Shown: positions 1-7,372, numbered from the stretch's first letter. The stretch: 13,353 nucleotides of DNA from Microthrixaceae bacterium (GCA_947455015.1 CANGMY010000023.1:1-13353); one strand, 5' to 3'. Notes: a model not told the origin generated them from the letters alone. A program made the numbers and translations.

Positions 1-122
1 CCGGGATCTTCTTCGGTGTCGCGAATACTCAGGACCTGATCAAGCGCTTCGGGGGCGACGGTGAGGACATAGTCGCTTGTTGACGAAGCGTCATCGGTCG
101 CGGTGGATGTGAGATCAGACAT
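1..122 (-). CDS. Probable NfuA-like Fe-S cluster biogenesis protein, N-terminal fragment
   Basis: Only the first 40 codons are in the window; the gene continues past base 1. The ATG is at 122 (CAT at 120-122) and an AGGGG stretch just upstream can serve as ribosome binding site. The visible protein has a polar Ser/Thr/Asp-rich start (residues 1-17), then a segment reading YVLTVAPEALDQVLSIRD and EEDP. This resembles the beginning of the A-type (HesB/IscA-like) domain that precedes the NifU-like domain in NfuA carrier proteins, which deliver [4Fe-4S] clusters to target enzymes in the cytosol. The cysteine motif that would prove this is outside the window. It lies 112 bp downstream of the mannosyltransferase in the same orientation and has its own TAGCGT -10 candidate. 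The family call rests on a short similarity and could be another A-type domain protein. Confidence 0.5.
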   Translation of the reverse strand, partial: MSDLTSTATDDASSTSDYVLTVAPEALDQVLSIRDTEEDP

Positions 123-170
123 TGAAACCCCTGCGGGAGAACTGCCGGGTTATCCCAGCACCGAGCCCGA

Positions 171-176
171 ACGCTA
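171..176 (-). promoter_or_regulatory. Candidate -10 element (TAGCGT) for the NfuA-like gene
   Basis: On the minus strand TAGCGT fits the actinobacterial TANNNT -10 consensus and would start transcription about 42 nt before the ATG at 122. The same octamer GTAGCGTT occurs at the -10 candidates of the mannosyltransferase and crotonase genes. I see no clear -35 hexamer. Confidence 0.35.
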
Positions 177-209
177 CCGGTCCGCGACACCGACACCTCG
201 ATTCCGAGA

Positions 210-228
210 CGAGATCAGCAAAATCTCG
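210..228 (-). terminator. Short hairpin after the mannosyltransferase gene
   Basis: CGAGAT at 210-215 pairs perfectly with ATCTCG at 223-228 around a 7-nt loop. The hairpin starts 6 nt after the mannosyltransferase stop codon (235-237) in the direction of transcription. No U-tract follows, so it is at best a weak terminator or an mRNA end-protecting hairpin. Confidence 0.25.
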
Positions 229-234
229 CCGACA

Positions 235-1503
235 TCAGGAGATGTACGAGCCCCGCCCAAATGCAACCGCCATCGCCAGCATTGTGATCAGCGACAACGG
301 CACAATCACCGCCCGCAACTTTGGTCGCGCAACGAGAAGTTCGGCAGCGACGACGATGCAGGGGAAGGTGCCGAGCAGATACCGGCCGGCGCCGAAGAAA
401 TCTTTCGTTCCCAGCAACGGCAGCGCTATCAGGCCCAGCGCATACACGGCGTACGCCCAACCAAATCGGCGCTTTACTCGTGGCAAAAGGAACAGGGCTC
501 CAACGACCACCAGCCCATGTGCGACATGACCGATTGTCGACCAGGCGAACGGACGGTGTTGCAATTCTTCAATCAGTCGGAACTTCAACCATGTCGACGG
601 ACCAGCTCCTTGATCCCAGCCCTTGCTTGCTTCGATGCTCACGAACAAGAGAGGGTCGCCGAACTTGGCCCAGAGAAACCCACACCACGCGCCAACTCCA
701 AGCCATGACAGAAAGATCGGAGCATCCGATTTCCTGAGACTCCTTGGATTGAAAACATTTCGGAGACCACTAGCGCCGTTCGCAAGATTGCGTCGTTCGA
801 TCACGCGAAGCACAAGTGCAAGCGCAACGACAAGACCTGCCGGTCGACCAGCGGTCGCCATGATGCCCACGATTCCGGCCCAGAAGTAACGGTCGCGTTC
901 AACGAGATAAAAGGCGCCAACTGCCGTCGCCACAAACAGTGCGTCTGAATAGACGACGCCATAGAGATACCAGCTGTAGGGGAAGACACACAGCAGAACG
1001 ACGGCGGTGATCGCCACGCTGTTCGGAACGAAAACCTTCGCCCATTTGCGCAGCACGACCACTGCGGTTGCTCCGCCAAGAACTGTGACGACCGTGCCCG
1101 TGATGTAGATACTCGGGAACGCCCAACTCAGAGCCCTGATGACAACTGGATAGGTCGGCCAGAACGCAACCGACGACTGGATCCCTGGGTAATAGACATA
1201 GCCCTCGCGCGCGATCGTTCGGTACCACTCGGCATCCCAACGGGCGAAGCCGCCGAACCACGTGTCTCCGACTCCCTCACGAAAGGGAAAGAACGCGTCG
1301 TGCGACAGATGGTTATTGCCGAACCAAATCGCAATCCAGACAAGAGCACCAACAGCAACGAAAATCGCGAGTGGCGACCACCAATGATCCGTCCACGGCT
1401 CACGCTCAGCGGATTCGTTCGACGCGCGGTCGAGCAGGCGCGTCAGCACACGCGTTTTCGTCGGCTCAGCAGGAGCGAGTGTGGTCGAAGAGGAATCAGT
1501 CAT
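235..1503 (-). CDS. PIG-V family membrane mannosyltransferase
   Basis: A 422-residue polytopic membrane protein, probably a dolichol- or polyprenyl-phosphate-mannose-dependent GT-C mannosyltransferase of the PIG-V group, acting at the outer face of the cytoplasmic membrane on a glycolipid or glycoprotein acceptor. After a hydrophilic N-tail (1-42) come a first membrane segment (about 44-61), a long loop with the family hallmark RWDAEWY (88-94), AFWPTYP (113-119), further membrane segments from about 130 onward, ATAGRPAG (216-223) and GAGRYLLGTFP (371-381). The acidic and aromatic residues in the first loop match the catalytic loop of GT-C enzymes. I chose the ATG at 1503 because the reading frame upstream runs into the divergent ABC-F gene and shows no family similarity. 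The start overlaps by 4 nt (ATGA) the end of an 11-codon open frame placed right after a -10 candidate. The acceptor substrate cannot be told from sequence. Confidence 0.85.
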   Translation of the reverse strand: MTDSSSTTLAPAEPTKTRVLTRLLDRASNESAEREPWTDHWWSPLAIFVAVGALVWIAIWFGNNHLSHDAFFPFREGVGDTWFGGFARWDAEWYRTIAREGYVYYPGIQSSVAFWPTYPVVIRALSWAFPSIYITGTVVTVLGGATAVVVLRKWAKVFVPNSVAITAVVLLCVFPYSWYLYGVVYSDALFVATAVGAFYLVERDRYFWAGIVGIMATAGRPAGLVVALALVLRVIERRNLANGASGLRNVFNPRSLRKSDAPIFLSWLGVGAWCGFLWAKFGDPLLFVSIEASKGWDQGAGPSTWLKFRLIEELQHRPFAWSTIGHVAHGLVVVGALFLLPRVKRRFGWAYAVYALGLIALPLLGTKDFFGAGRYLLGTFPCIVVAAELLVARPKLRAVIVPLSLITMLAMAVAFGRGSYIS

Positions 1504-1535
1504 GAGATGAGCGATCCATCCCCCCGACGGACCAC
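1500..1535 (-). other. Possible 11-codon leader ORF upstream of the mannosyltransferase
   Basis: The minus strand has a GTG at 1535, five nucleotides after the TAGCGT -10 candidate (1541-1546). It opens a frame encoding MVRRGDGSLIS, whose TGA stop (1500-1502) overlaps the mannosyltransferase ATG as ATGA. This geometry would allow a leaderless mini-ORF coupled to the main gene. The peptide has no recognised motif, and so short a frame can arise by chance. Confidence 0.25.
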
Positions 1536-1540
1536 TTCGA

Positions 1541-1546
1541 ACGCTA
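1541..1546 (-). promoter_or_regulatory. Candidate -10 element (TAGCGT) for the mannosyltransferase gene
   Basis: TAGCGT on the minus strand lies 37 nt upstream of the ATG at 1503. It fits TANNNT and shares GTAGCGTT with two other promoters in the window. Transcription would start around 1535. It faces the ABC-F promoter (1598-1603) in the 107-bp divergent region. No convincing -35. Confidence 0.4.
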
Positions 1547-1597
1547 CTCGCACGCACCCTTCGGGCGACAGAGGATCTGGGGGTCTTCGACTGGCCG

Positions 1598-1603
1598 TAG
1601 CCT
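1598..1603 (+). promoter_or_regulatory. Candidate leaderless -10 element (TAGCCT) for the ABC-F gene
   Basis: TAGCCT fits TANNNT and is followed by exactly 7 nt and the ATG at 1611. No Shine-Dalgarno sequence precedes the start codon, so a leaderless transcript beginning at the ATG is the simplest reading. Confidence 0.5.
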
Positions 1604-1610
1604 CGGCCGA

Positions 1611-3404
1611 ATGATCTGTGTGGATGTTGACCGCGTAACCATGACCCGTCCCGGTCGCCCACTTTTCACCGATGTCTCTCTCACCCTTTCGACGGGCGAT
1701 CGATTAGGCATCGTCGGCCTGAACGGAACGGGAAAGTCCACACTGCTTTCGGTTCTGACTGGTGAGGCTGAACCCGAATCAGGCTCGGTTCGCAGAGGTC
1801 GCAATGTTCGAATCGCGACACTCCCGCAGCGTCCAGTGCTGCCGGCTGGCACAGTCCTTGCCGCCGTCGAAGCAGTCGCAGAGCGCGACTGGGAAGCCGC
1901 AGCCGTACTTGACCATCTCGGCATGGCGTCGCTCACCGACGCTGACACTGGTCGACTCTCGGGCGGTCAGGCCAAACGGGTGGCACTCGCCCGCGCGCTC
2001 GTTACCCCAAGCGACCTCCTGATTCTCGACGAGCCAACAAACCATCTCGACATTGATGCGATCGCATGGCTTGAAGATCGACTCGATAGCTACCGCGGTG
2101 GGCTCGTACTCGTGACCCACGATCGTCATGTTCTCGACCGCGTCACGAACCGAGTACTCGAACTTGATCGCGGCCACTCCTATCTTCACGACGGCGGCTA
2201 CGCCGGTTACCTCGAAGGTCGCGCATTGCGTGAAGAGCAAGCGGTCACTCAAGAGGCAACGCGCAAGAACTTGGCGCGCAAAGAACTGGCATGGCTTCGC
2301 CGTGGTGCCCCGGCCCGAACGAGTAAACCGAAAGCGCGAATTGACGCAGCAACAACGCTGATCGAAACCAGAGCGGAACCTGCGGCGCGTTCTGGCATTC
2401 CCGATCTTTGGTTTGGAACACCTCGACTTGGCGACAAGGTCGTCGACCTCACTGACGTTTCCTTCAATCATGAAGGAGCGCCGCCGTTATTCAGCGGCAT
2501 CGAACTCATGCTCGACAATCGTGAACGTCTCGGGCTCGTAGGTCCGAACGGTGCAGGAAAGTCGACCCTTCTCGATCTCATCGCAGGCCGCCGCTCAGCA
2601 ACAACCGGCACAATCGACGTGGGGTCAACAGTTCGTATCGGCTACTACGACCAGGTCGGCGTTGAGCTCGATCCCCGTCAACGCGTTCGTGAGGCAATCA
2701 CCGGTGGCCGGCGTGAACCCGATTGGCAAGATGCAGCGCTTCTCGAATCGTTCTGGTTCGACGGCGATGCACAGTGGGCACCAATTGAACTTCTTTCGGG
2801 TGGCGAACGCCGACGCCTGCAACTTCTACTCGTACTCTCGCAGAAGCCAAACGTGCTGCTGCTCGACGAACCGACCAATGACCTAGACCTCGACACGTTG
2901 CGCGTTCTTGAAGAATTCCTCGACGACTGGCCCGGTGCCCTCATTGTTGTGAGTCACGATCGTGCGTTCCTCGAACGCACAGTTGCCGATGTCATCGTCA
3001 TGGACGGCCACGCCACGCCCTCCCGTCGGCCTGGGGGTTACGCCGCGTGGGAAGAACAGCGTCGGTCTTCCATGGTCCGGGGCCGAATCGCTGACCCCCG
3101 CAAAGCGCCATCTCCCGCGTCGGGTTCCTCGCCAAAGTCATCAAAGGCCAAGTCCGCCGAGAAACCTGCCACAAGATCGCCGAGCACGTTGCGTTTCCTC
3201 ATCAAAGACCTCGAGAAGGAAATCAAGCGCCTGTCAAAGGCAAAGGACCGTCTCGAGGTGAAGGTGGCCGACCTTGCGGTATCGGGCGATCACGTCGAAC
3301 TCACTCGTCTGGGCGGGGAATTGACCGCAGTTCTCGCCGAACTCAATGCCGCAGAAGAGCAATGGCTGGAACTCACGGACGAAGCTGAACGGGCGTCGAA
3401 CTGA
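1611..3404 (+). CDS. uup: ABC-F family ATPase, Uup type
   Basis: A 597-residue soluble protein with two ATP-binding cassettes and no membrane segments. ABC-F proteins bind the ribosomal E site and act on translation or ribosome assembly; they are not transporters. Cassette 1 has Walker A GLNGTGKST (36-44), signature LSGGQ (116-120), Walker B LLILDEP (136-142) with NHLD, and switch His170. The linker (about 190-270) contains AWLRRGAPARTSKPKARI, the usual linker sequence of Uup and its relatives. Cassette 2 has GPNGAGKST (311-319), LSGGE (395-399), VLLLDEPTNDLD (415-426) and His449. A Lys/Ser-rich tether (490-525) leads to a C-terminal charged coiled coil (about 526-597), as in Uup and unlike EttA. 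All catalytic residues are present. A drug-resistance ABC-F is an alternative but less likely, given the Uup-type tail. The ATG fits a leaderless start. Confidence 0.88.
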   Translation: MICVDVDRVTMTRPGRPLFTDVSLTLSTGDRLGIVGLNGTGKSTLLSVLTGEAEPESGSVRRGRNVRIATLPQRPVLPAGTVLAAVEAVAERDWEAAAVLDHLGMASLTDADTGRLSGGQAKRVALARALVTPSDLLILDEPTNHLDIDAIAWLEDRLDSYRGGLVLVTHDRHVLDRVTNRVLELDRGHSYLHDGGYAGYLEGRALREEQAVTQEATRKNLARKELAWLRRGAPARTSKPKARIDAATTLIETRAEPAARSGIPDLWFGTPRLGDKVVDLTDVSFNHEGAPPLFSGIELMLDNRERLGLVGPNGAGKSTLLDLIAGRRSATTGTIDVGSTVRIGYYDQVGVELDPRQRVREAITGGRREPDWQDAALLESFWFDGDAQWAPIELLSGGERRRLQLLLVLSQKPNVLLLDEPTNDLDLDTLRVLEEFLDDWPGALIVVSHDRAFLERTVADVIVMDGHATPSRRPGGYAAWEEQRRSSMVRGRIADPRKAPSPASGSSPKSSKAKSAEKPATRSPSTLRFLIKDLEKEIKRLSKAKDRLEVKVADLAVSGDHVELTRLGGELTAVLAELNAAEEQWLELTDEAERASN

Positions 3405-3422
3405 GCACTCGCGTATCGCCGG

Positions 3423-3428
3423 TAGATT
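3423..3428 (+). promoter_or_regulatory. Candidate leaderless -10 element (TAGATT) for the ABC permease operon
   Basis: TAGATT sits in the 32-nt gap after the ABC-F stop, 8 nt before the GTG at 3437. No Shine-Dalgarno sequence is visible before this GTG. This suggests the permease-ATPase-DUF3097 operon can be transcribed separately from the ABC-F gene. Confidence 0.4.
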
Positions 3429-3436
3429 CCTAGACC

Positions 3437-5002
3437 GTGACTGACGTCGAGACCCCCACCGAAGCGCTGCAGGACCTGCGGCGTGCTCGACGCCATAACC
3501 GACTTTCTGAAGTCCACTGGATCGATGCGCTCTATCGCGTCTACATGGTGGGCCTCGCTGCGGTGATCTTCATCATGTTTGCGGTCAGTCGGCTTCCAAA
3601 CGATCGCCTCACGAACGACGAAGCCATGCGCTTCGCCAATGAAGCGCCGATGTGGCTCGGCCTTGGCTTTGCGATTGCGATCGGCATTGGTTTGCGATCA
3701 GGTGGTCGCGGCGGCCCGCTTGTGCTGGAAGCACCGGTCGTGATGCACGAACTCAATGCGCCAGTTCCGCGTGAGTCCGTCGTTCGCGGTCCAGCGATCA
3801 AGCAGCTTCGATTCATGGCCTTCGCAGGTGCGGTCATCGGGGCGATCATCGGTGAAGTCGCCGCACACCGACTTCCCGTCAACCCCGCGGCAGCGATTGC
3901 ATGCGGTGCGCTTTCATTCGCACTCGCCGGCGTGCTCGCTTCGGCAACTGCGCTCGCAGCATCTGGACGTCGCCTTCGGTGGTGGCCAGCAAACTTCCTT
4001 GCCGCGATTCTCATCGCATGGTCAGCGCTCGACGTACTTGGCAAACGAACCACATCACCATTCACGCTGATGGCCGATATTGCGTTCTGGCCAATCACTT
4101 TCCGTGCACTCGCACTCATCAGCATCGTGCTCGTGGCTGTCGTTATTTGGTTAGGGCTTTCACGAATTGGCGATCTCTCTATCGAGCATGCATTGCGTCG
4201 AGCCGGACTTGTCGCTCAGTTGCGTTTCGCCGTAACCCTCCAAGACGTTCGAACCGTCGTTCTTCTTCGCCGACAGCTTTCACAAGAGAACGCTCGACTG
4301 CGACCCTGGATTCGCATCGGCCGTTCCAAGAAAAAGAGTTTCATTCCGCCCACATGGAAACGCGATTGGCAGAGTTACCTTCGCTTCCCACTCCCCCGCC
4401 TCATCCGCATGGCGATGTTCGGTGCCATCGCCGGTCTTTCACTCGGCGCGTTGTGGCGAGGCACCATTCCGATGATCATCGTGGCTGGTCTCGCGCTCTA
4501 CCTCGTGGCCTACGACGCCTCAGAACCAACTGCGCAAGAAGTCGATCACCCCACTCGTTGGGAAAGTTTCCCCGAGGCACCAGGCGTGCTCATCCTGCAA
4601 CACATTGCCGCAGCATTTGTTGTCATGGCGTTTATCTGTCTCATCGCAGCAGGCGCGGCAACTCTCCTTGTGCCGTTTGCCGTCGTCTGGAAACTCACGC
4701 TCGTGATGTTCGTGCCAGTCGCACTAGCGGCTGCTGTGTCAGCGATGATCAGCACCGCTCAGGGCGCTCCCGATATGGCTGGTCTTGCCGGACTCGGCCC
4801 CGATGTCATGGGTTGGCTCATGATCGCCCGACTTGTCATTCCGCCGGCAATCACCATCGTCGCTCTTCTCCCACTGCTCAGCGCTGGGTCTGACCCCAAC
4901 GCCATCAACACCACCAAAGTCGGCAATGCAACGGTGTACTCACTGTTCGCCGTCGGCGGTGCCATCCTTTATTTGCGCACACGGAAGCCGAAGCACCTGT
5001 GA
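3437..5002 (+). CDS. Uncharacterised 12-TM ABC transporter permease
   Basis: A 521-residue integral membrane protein, taken as the permease partner of the ATPase that follows because their genes overlap by 4 nt (GTGA at 4999-5002). A charged cytoplasmic N-tail (1-30) is followed by about six hydrophobic segments (around 33-50, 71-87, 124-141, 148-176, 183-200, 218-240). Then comes a large hydrophilic central region (about 242-320) rich in Arg, containing TVVLLRRQLSQENARLRPW (273-291). About six more segments follow (322-341, 343-359, 388-413, 418-440, 458-484, 499-513). The two-half layout with a cytosolic middle resembles large ABC-2-type actinobacterial permeases without a known substrate. 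The central motif is probably where the ATPase docks, but that is inference. The substrate is unknown. The GTG start follows a TAGATT -10 candidate. Confidence 0.7.
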   Translation: MTDVETPTEALQDLRRARRHNRLSEVHWIDALYRVYMVGLAAVIFIMFAVSRLPNDRLTNDEAMRFANEAPMWLGLGFAIAIGIGLRSGGRGGPLVLEAPVVMHELNAPVPRESVVRGPAIKQLRFMAFAGAVIGAIIGEVAAHRLPVNPAAAIACGALSFALAGVLASATALAASGRRLRWWPANFLAAILIAWSALDVLGKRTTSPFTLMADIAFWPITFRALALISIVLVAVVIWLGLSRIGDLSIEHALRRAGLVAQLRFAVTLQDVRTVVLLRRQLSQENARLRPWIRIGRSKKKSFIPPTWKRDWQSYLRFPLPRLIRMAMFGAIAGLSLGALWRGTIPMIIVAGLALYLVAYDASEPTAQEVDHPTRWESFPEAPGVLILQHIAAAFVVMAFICLIAAGAATLLVPFAVVWKLTLVMFVPVALAAAVSAMISTAQGAPDMAGLAGLGPDVMGWLMIARLVIPPAITIVALLPLLSAGSDPNAINTTKVGNATVYSLFAVGGAILYLRTRKPKHL

Positions 5003-5745
5003 CCTCAGCATTCGCACTACCCAAACAGCCACCCACTCCCGCTACTGAGCCACGTCTAAAACCCGACGCGGCCCTGCAGACCCTCGACCTGTCGAAGGAC
5101 TACGGCGACGGCATGGGGCTCACGACCGAACTCGATCTCGTTATCGGTAAGGGCGAACTTGTCATGCTTGTGGGCCCGAACGGTGCCGGTAAGTCAACGT
5201 TCCTTGGACTCGCCGCAGGCATGCTCGAGCCCACCAACGGTTGGGCGTTCATCGCCGGTAGCCCTGCGGGCACGGTGCCGGCTCGCGCTGCGCTGTCCTA
5301 CCTTCCCGACAATCCCGTGCTGTACGACGACCTCAGCCTCGGCGAACACATCGAATACATCGCTCGACTTCATAAGACCGTCGATTGGCAGGACTACGCC
5401 GACGATCTCGTCGACATGTTCGGGCTCGGCGATCGCATCGATGATCTTCCGTCTCGATTTAGCCGCGGCCTCAAGCAGAAGACCGGACTGATCCTCGGTC
5501 TCATACGTCCGTTCACCGTGATGCTCGTGGACGAACCATTCGTCGGGCTCGACACACCCGGCCAAGAGACGCTCGTTGAAATCATGAGCGATGTCGTTGC
5601 ACAGGGCGCAACCATTATCTGTTCAACCCATCAGCTTGATCTTGTTCCCGCCGCTACGCGCTGTGTGGGCTTACGCGACGGTGAACTTGCCTACGACGGC
5701 CCTGCGACTGCAGCAAAGATCCGCGAACTCGTCGGCGGCGAATAA
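4999..5745 (+). CDS. ABC transporter ATP-binding protein
   Basis: A 248-residue single-cassette ATPase that would power the permease encoded just upstream. After a proline-rich N-tail (1-24) it shows Walker A GPNGAGKS (59-66), a Q-loop region reading YLPDNP (101-106) where Asp replaces the usual Gln, signature FSRGLKQK (154-161), Walker B VMLVDEP (174-180) with D-loop GLD (183-185), and H-loop STHQ with His211. The SRGxKQK signature and the Asp in the Q-loop are common in ABC-2-type export ATPases. The GTG start overlaps the permease stop codon by 4 nt, so translational coupling is likely. Direction of transport is probably export, judged only from family resemblance. Confidence 0.85.
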   Translation: MTSAFALPKQPPTPATEPRLKPDAALQTLDLSKDYGDGMGLTTELDLVIGKGELVMLVGPNGAGKSTFLGLAAGMLEPTNGWAFIAGSPAGTVPARAALSYLPDNPVLYDDLSLGEHIEYIARLHKTVDWQDYADDLVDMFGLGDRIDDLPSRFSRGLKQKTGLILGLIRPFTVMLVDEPFVGLDTPGQETLVEIMSDVVAQGATIICSTHQLDLVPAATRCVGLRDGELAYDGPATAAKIRELVGGE

Positions 5746-5748
5746 ACC

Positions 5749-6582
5749 GTGGCCGAAACGCCGTATCGAAAAGGCATCCTTTCCGAGCCTCTCGATCTCG
5801 ACGGGGACACTCCCCGTTCTCGCCAAAAACCACCAGTCATCGCCGCAACGCCCGGCCTTGAAGTTGAAGTCCGAGGCACGCACCTCTGGGGCGTTGTCGT
5901 TGAATGTGATTCATCGTTCGTCACACTCAGAGATCGCCAAGGACGCGACCACAAGATCCGACTGAGAGACGGCGCGTTCGACGTAAAGGGACGCCAAGTC
6001 ACCTTGGCTCGCCCCAAAGCGTCGAGCACTGCAGCAGCAACACGAACTGCTTCGGGTTCGGTTGCGATGCCATCTGCTCCCGCCCGCATGGCACGAGCAA
6101 GTCGCCTGCTCGTTGAAGGCGTGCACGATGCTGAGTTAGTCGAGAAAGTCTGGGGAGACGATCTTCGCGTCGAAGGTGTTGTGGTTGAACTTCTTGATGG
6201 CGCCGACAACTTGCACGAAATCGTTCGGTCATTCGGTCCGCGAAGTGGTCGTCGTCTCGGCGTACTTCTCGATCACCTCGTTGACGATTCAAAGGAATCC
6301 CGAATCGCTGCAGGAATCGACCACCCCGATGTGCTCGTCACCGGTCACCCCTACGTCGACATTTGGGCTGCGGTAAAGCCTTCGGTCGTTGGCATCTCGG
6401 CATGGCCAGGCATCCCAAAGGGTCAGCCCTGGAAGGAGGGCATCTGCGCAGCACTTGGCGTCGATGACCCTCGGCTGTTCTGGAAGAAGATTCTCAATTC
6501 CGTGTCCTCGTATTCCGATCTCCAACCCCCGCTCGTTGGTGCGGTTGAACAACTCATCGACTTTGTGACTGAACCTTCCTAG
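5749..6582 (+). CDS. DUF3097 family protein
   Basis: A 277-residue soluble protein of the DUF3097 family, which to my knowledge is confined to Actinomycetota and has no established function. An N-terminal part (about 36-90) is beta-rich and ends in VTLARPK. An Ala/Ser-rich linker (90-115) leads to a conserved C-terminal part with SRLLVEGVHDAELVEKV (118-134), WGDDLRVEGVVVE (135-147), GRRLGVLLDHLVDDSKESRI (167-186) and VTGHPYVDIWAAVKP (197-211). The VEG...DAEL opening and the LLDHLVDDSK segment look like the Glu and Asp motifs of a Toprim-like fold, which suggests a nuclease- or primase-like metal site, but this is inference. The GTG start is 3 nt after the ATPase stop, so it belongs to the same operon; the family's link to ABC transport is unclear. 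Confidence 0.8.
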   Translation: MAETPYRKGILSEPLDLDGDTPRSRQKPPVIAATPGLEVEVRGTHLWGVVVECDSSFVTLRDRQGRDHKIRLRDGAFDVKGRQVTLARPKASSTAAATRTASGSVAMPSAPARMARASRLLVEGVHDAELVEKVWGDDLRVEGVVVELLDGADNLHEIVRSFGPRSGRRLGVLLDHLVDDSKESRIAAGIDHPDVLVTGHPYVDIWAAVKPSVVGISAWPGIPKGQPWKEGICAALGVDDPRLFWKKILNSVSSYSDLQPPLVGAVEQLIDFVTEPS

Positions 6583-6622
6583 GCAACTCCCACCGAGGGT
6601 CAAGCGGGTCTGCCGTCACGGG

Positions 6623-6628
6623 TAGCGT
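6623..6628 (+). promoter_or_regulatory. Candidate leaderless -10 element (TAGCGT) for the crotonase gene
   Basis: TAGCGT is followed by 6 nt and then the ATG at 6635, with no Shine-Dalgarno sequence between. It lies in a 52-nt gap after the DUF3097 gene, so the crotonase gene probably has its own leaderless transcript. Confidence 0.5.
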
Positions 6629-6634
6629 TTCCCC

Positions 6635-7348
6635 ATGACCGAATCTGCAGTGAACTACGAACTTCGAGACCGCGTCGCCCTCATCACGATCGACGACGGC
6701 AAAGCCAATGCCATTAGCCACGACATCGCTGCCGGTGTTCACGATGCGCTTGAACGGGCAAGGTCAGAAGCTGGCGCCGTCGTTCTAACTGGACGTCCCG
6801 GCCGCTTCTCTGCGGGTTTCGATCTTTCTGTCATGACCTCAAGCCCCGAGGCGGCGCGCAATCTGCTCAAGGCTGGCGCCGACATCGCCATCGAAATCCA
6901 CGAGTTCCCAATGCCAGTTGTTATTGCCTCCACTGGCCATGCACTTGCGATGGGCGCAATCCTCCTTCTGTCTGCCGACATCCGCATCGGCGCCGAGGGC
7001 AACTTCAAAATCGGCCTCAACGAGGTTGCGATCGGAATGCCGGTTCCCAAGTTCGCCGTAGAACTCGCGCGCACATCACTCTCAAACGCCGCATTTACTG
7101 CTGCGGTCAATCACGCAACTGTGTACGACCCGGCTGGCGCAGTCGCTGCTGGCTACCTCGATCAGGTTGTTGCCGACGACGCGGTACTCACCACGGCTCT
7201 CGCTCATGCTGCCGAACTTGCTGAACGACTCGATGCTGATGCGTTTGCGCTTACCCGCACCAACTGTCGCGGCGCTTCGCTTGACCTCATTCGCAGCGGA
7301 CTCGCCGCCGACATCGCGACCTTCGTCGTAAAGGTGCCCGAGGCCTAA
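6635..7348 (+). CDS. Crotonase-family protein (enoyl-CoA hydratase/isomerase)
   Basis: A 237-residue cytosolic enzyme of the crotonase fold, acting on an acyl-CoA thioester. The N-terminal beta-strand region (8-22) is followed by the first oxyanion-hole motif FSAGFDL (58-64) and the second, GHALAMGA (101-108). Aligned by eye with rat enoyl-CoA hydratase, the second catalytic Glu (Glu164) is kept as Glu130 in IGLNEV (126-131). The first (Glu144) is replaced by Ile109, and the usual GGG is AMG. Loss of one of the two glutamates argues against classical hydratase chemistry and fits a Delta3-Delta2 enoyl-CoA isomerase or another one-base crotonase. The protein is somewhat shorter than typical hydratases (about 260 residues). 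No other fatty-acid gene is nearby. It converges with the ferric-reductase-like gene, the stops being only 9 bp apart. Confidence 0.85.
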   Translation: MTESAVNYELRDRVALITIDDGKANAISHDIAAGVHDALERARSEAGAVVLTGRPGRFSAGFDLSVMTSSPEAARNLLKAGADIAIEIHEFPMPVVIASTGHALAMGAILLLSADIRIGAEGNFKIGLNEVAIGMPVPKFAVELARTSLSNAAFTAAVNHATVYDPAGAVAAGYLDQVVADDAVLTTALAHAAELAERLDADAFALTRTNCRGASLDLIRSGLAADIATFVVKVPEA

Positions 7349-7350
7349 TC

Positions 7351-7372
7351 GCCTGAGTCAGGTGCCCTTTTT
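7351..7372 (+). terminator. Weak terminator candidate between convergent genes
   Basis: The palindrome CCTGAGTCAGG (7352-7362) is followed by TGCCC and five T residues (7368-7372) directly after the crotonase stop. Only about 4 bp can pair around a 3-nt loop, so termination would be inefficient. It overlaps the 3' end of the opposing gene. Confidence 0.25.

Noticed and set aside
1504..1662. N-terminal extension of the mannosyltransferase up to an ATG at 1662
   Set aside because: It would overlap the divergent ABC-F gene and its promoter. The added 53 residues are Arg/Gly/Ser-rich without family similarity; the ATG at 1503 suits the protein better.
1779..2471. Minus-strand open frame of 230 codons opposite the ABC-F gene
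   Set aside because: It is antisense to a frame with complete ABC motifs and has no recognisable domain or ribosome binding site.
3097..3190. Possible domain boundary or frameshift in the Lys/Ser/Pro-rich region of the ABC-F protein
   Set aside because: A flexible tether before the C-terminal coiled coil is normal for Uup-type proteins, and the frame stays open and coherent.
3901..4893. Plus-strand open frame of 330 codons inside the ABC permease gene
   Set aside because: It is a +2 shadow frame, rich in Arg, His and Ser, with no domain; the permease frame has clear membrane segments and operon linkage.
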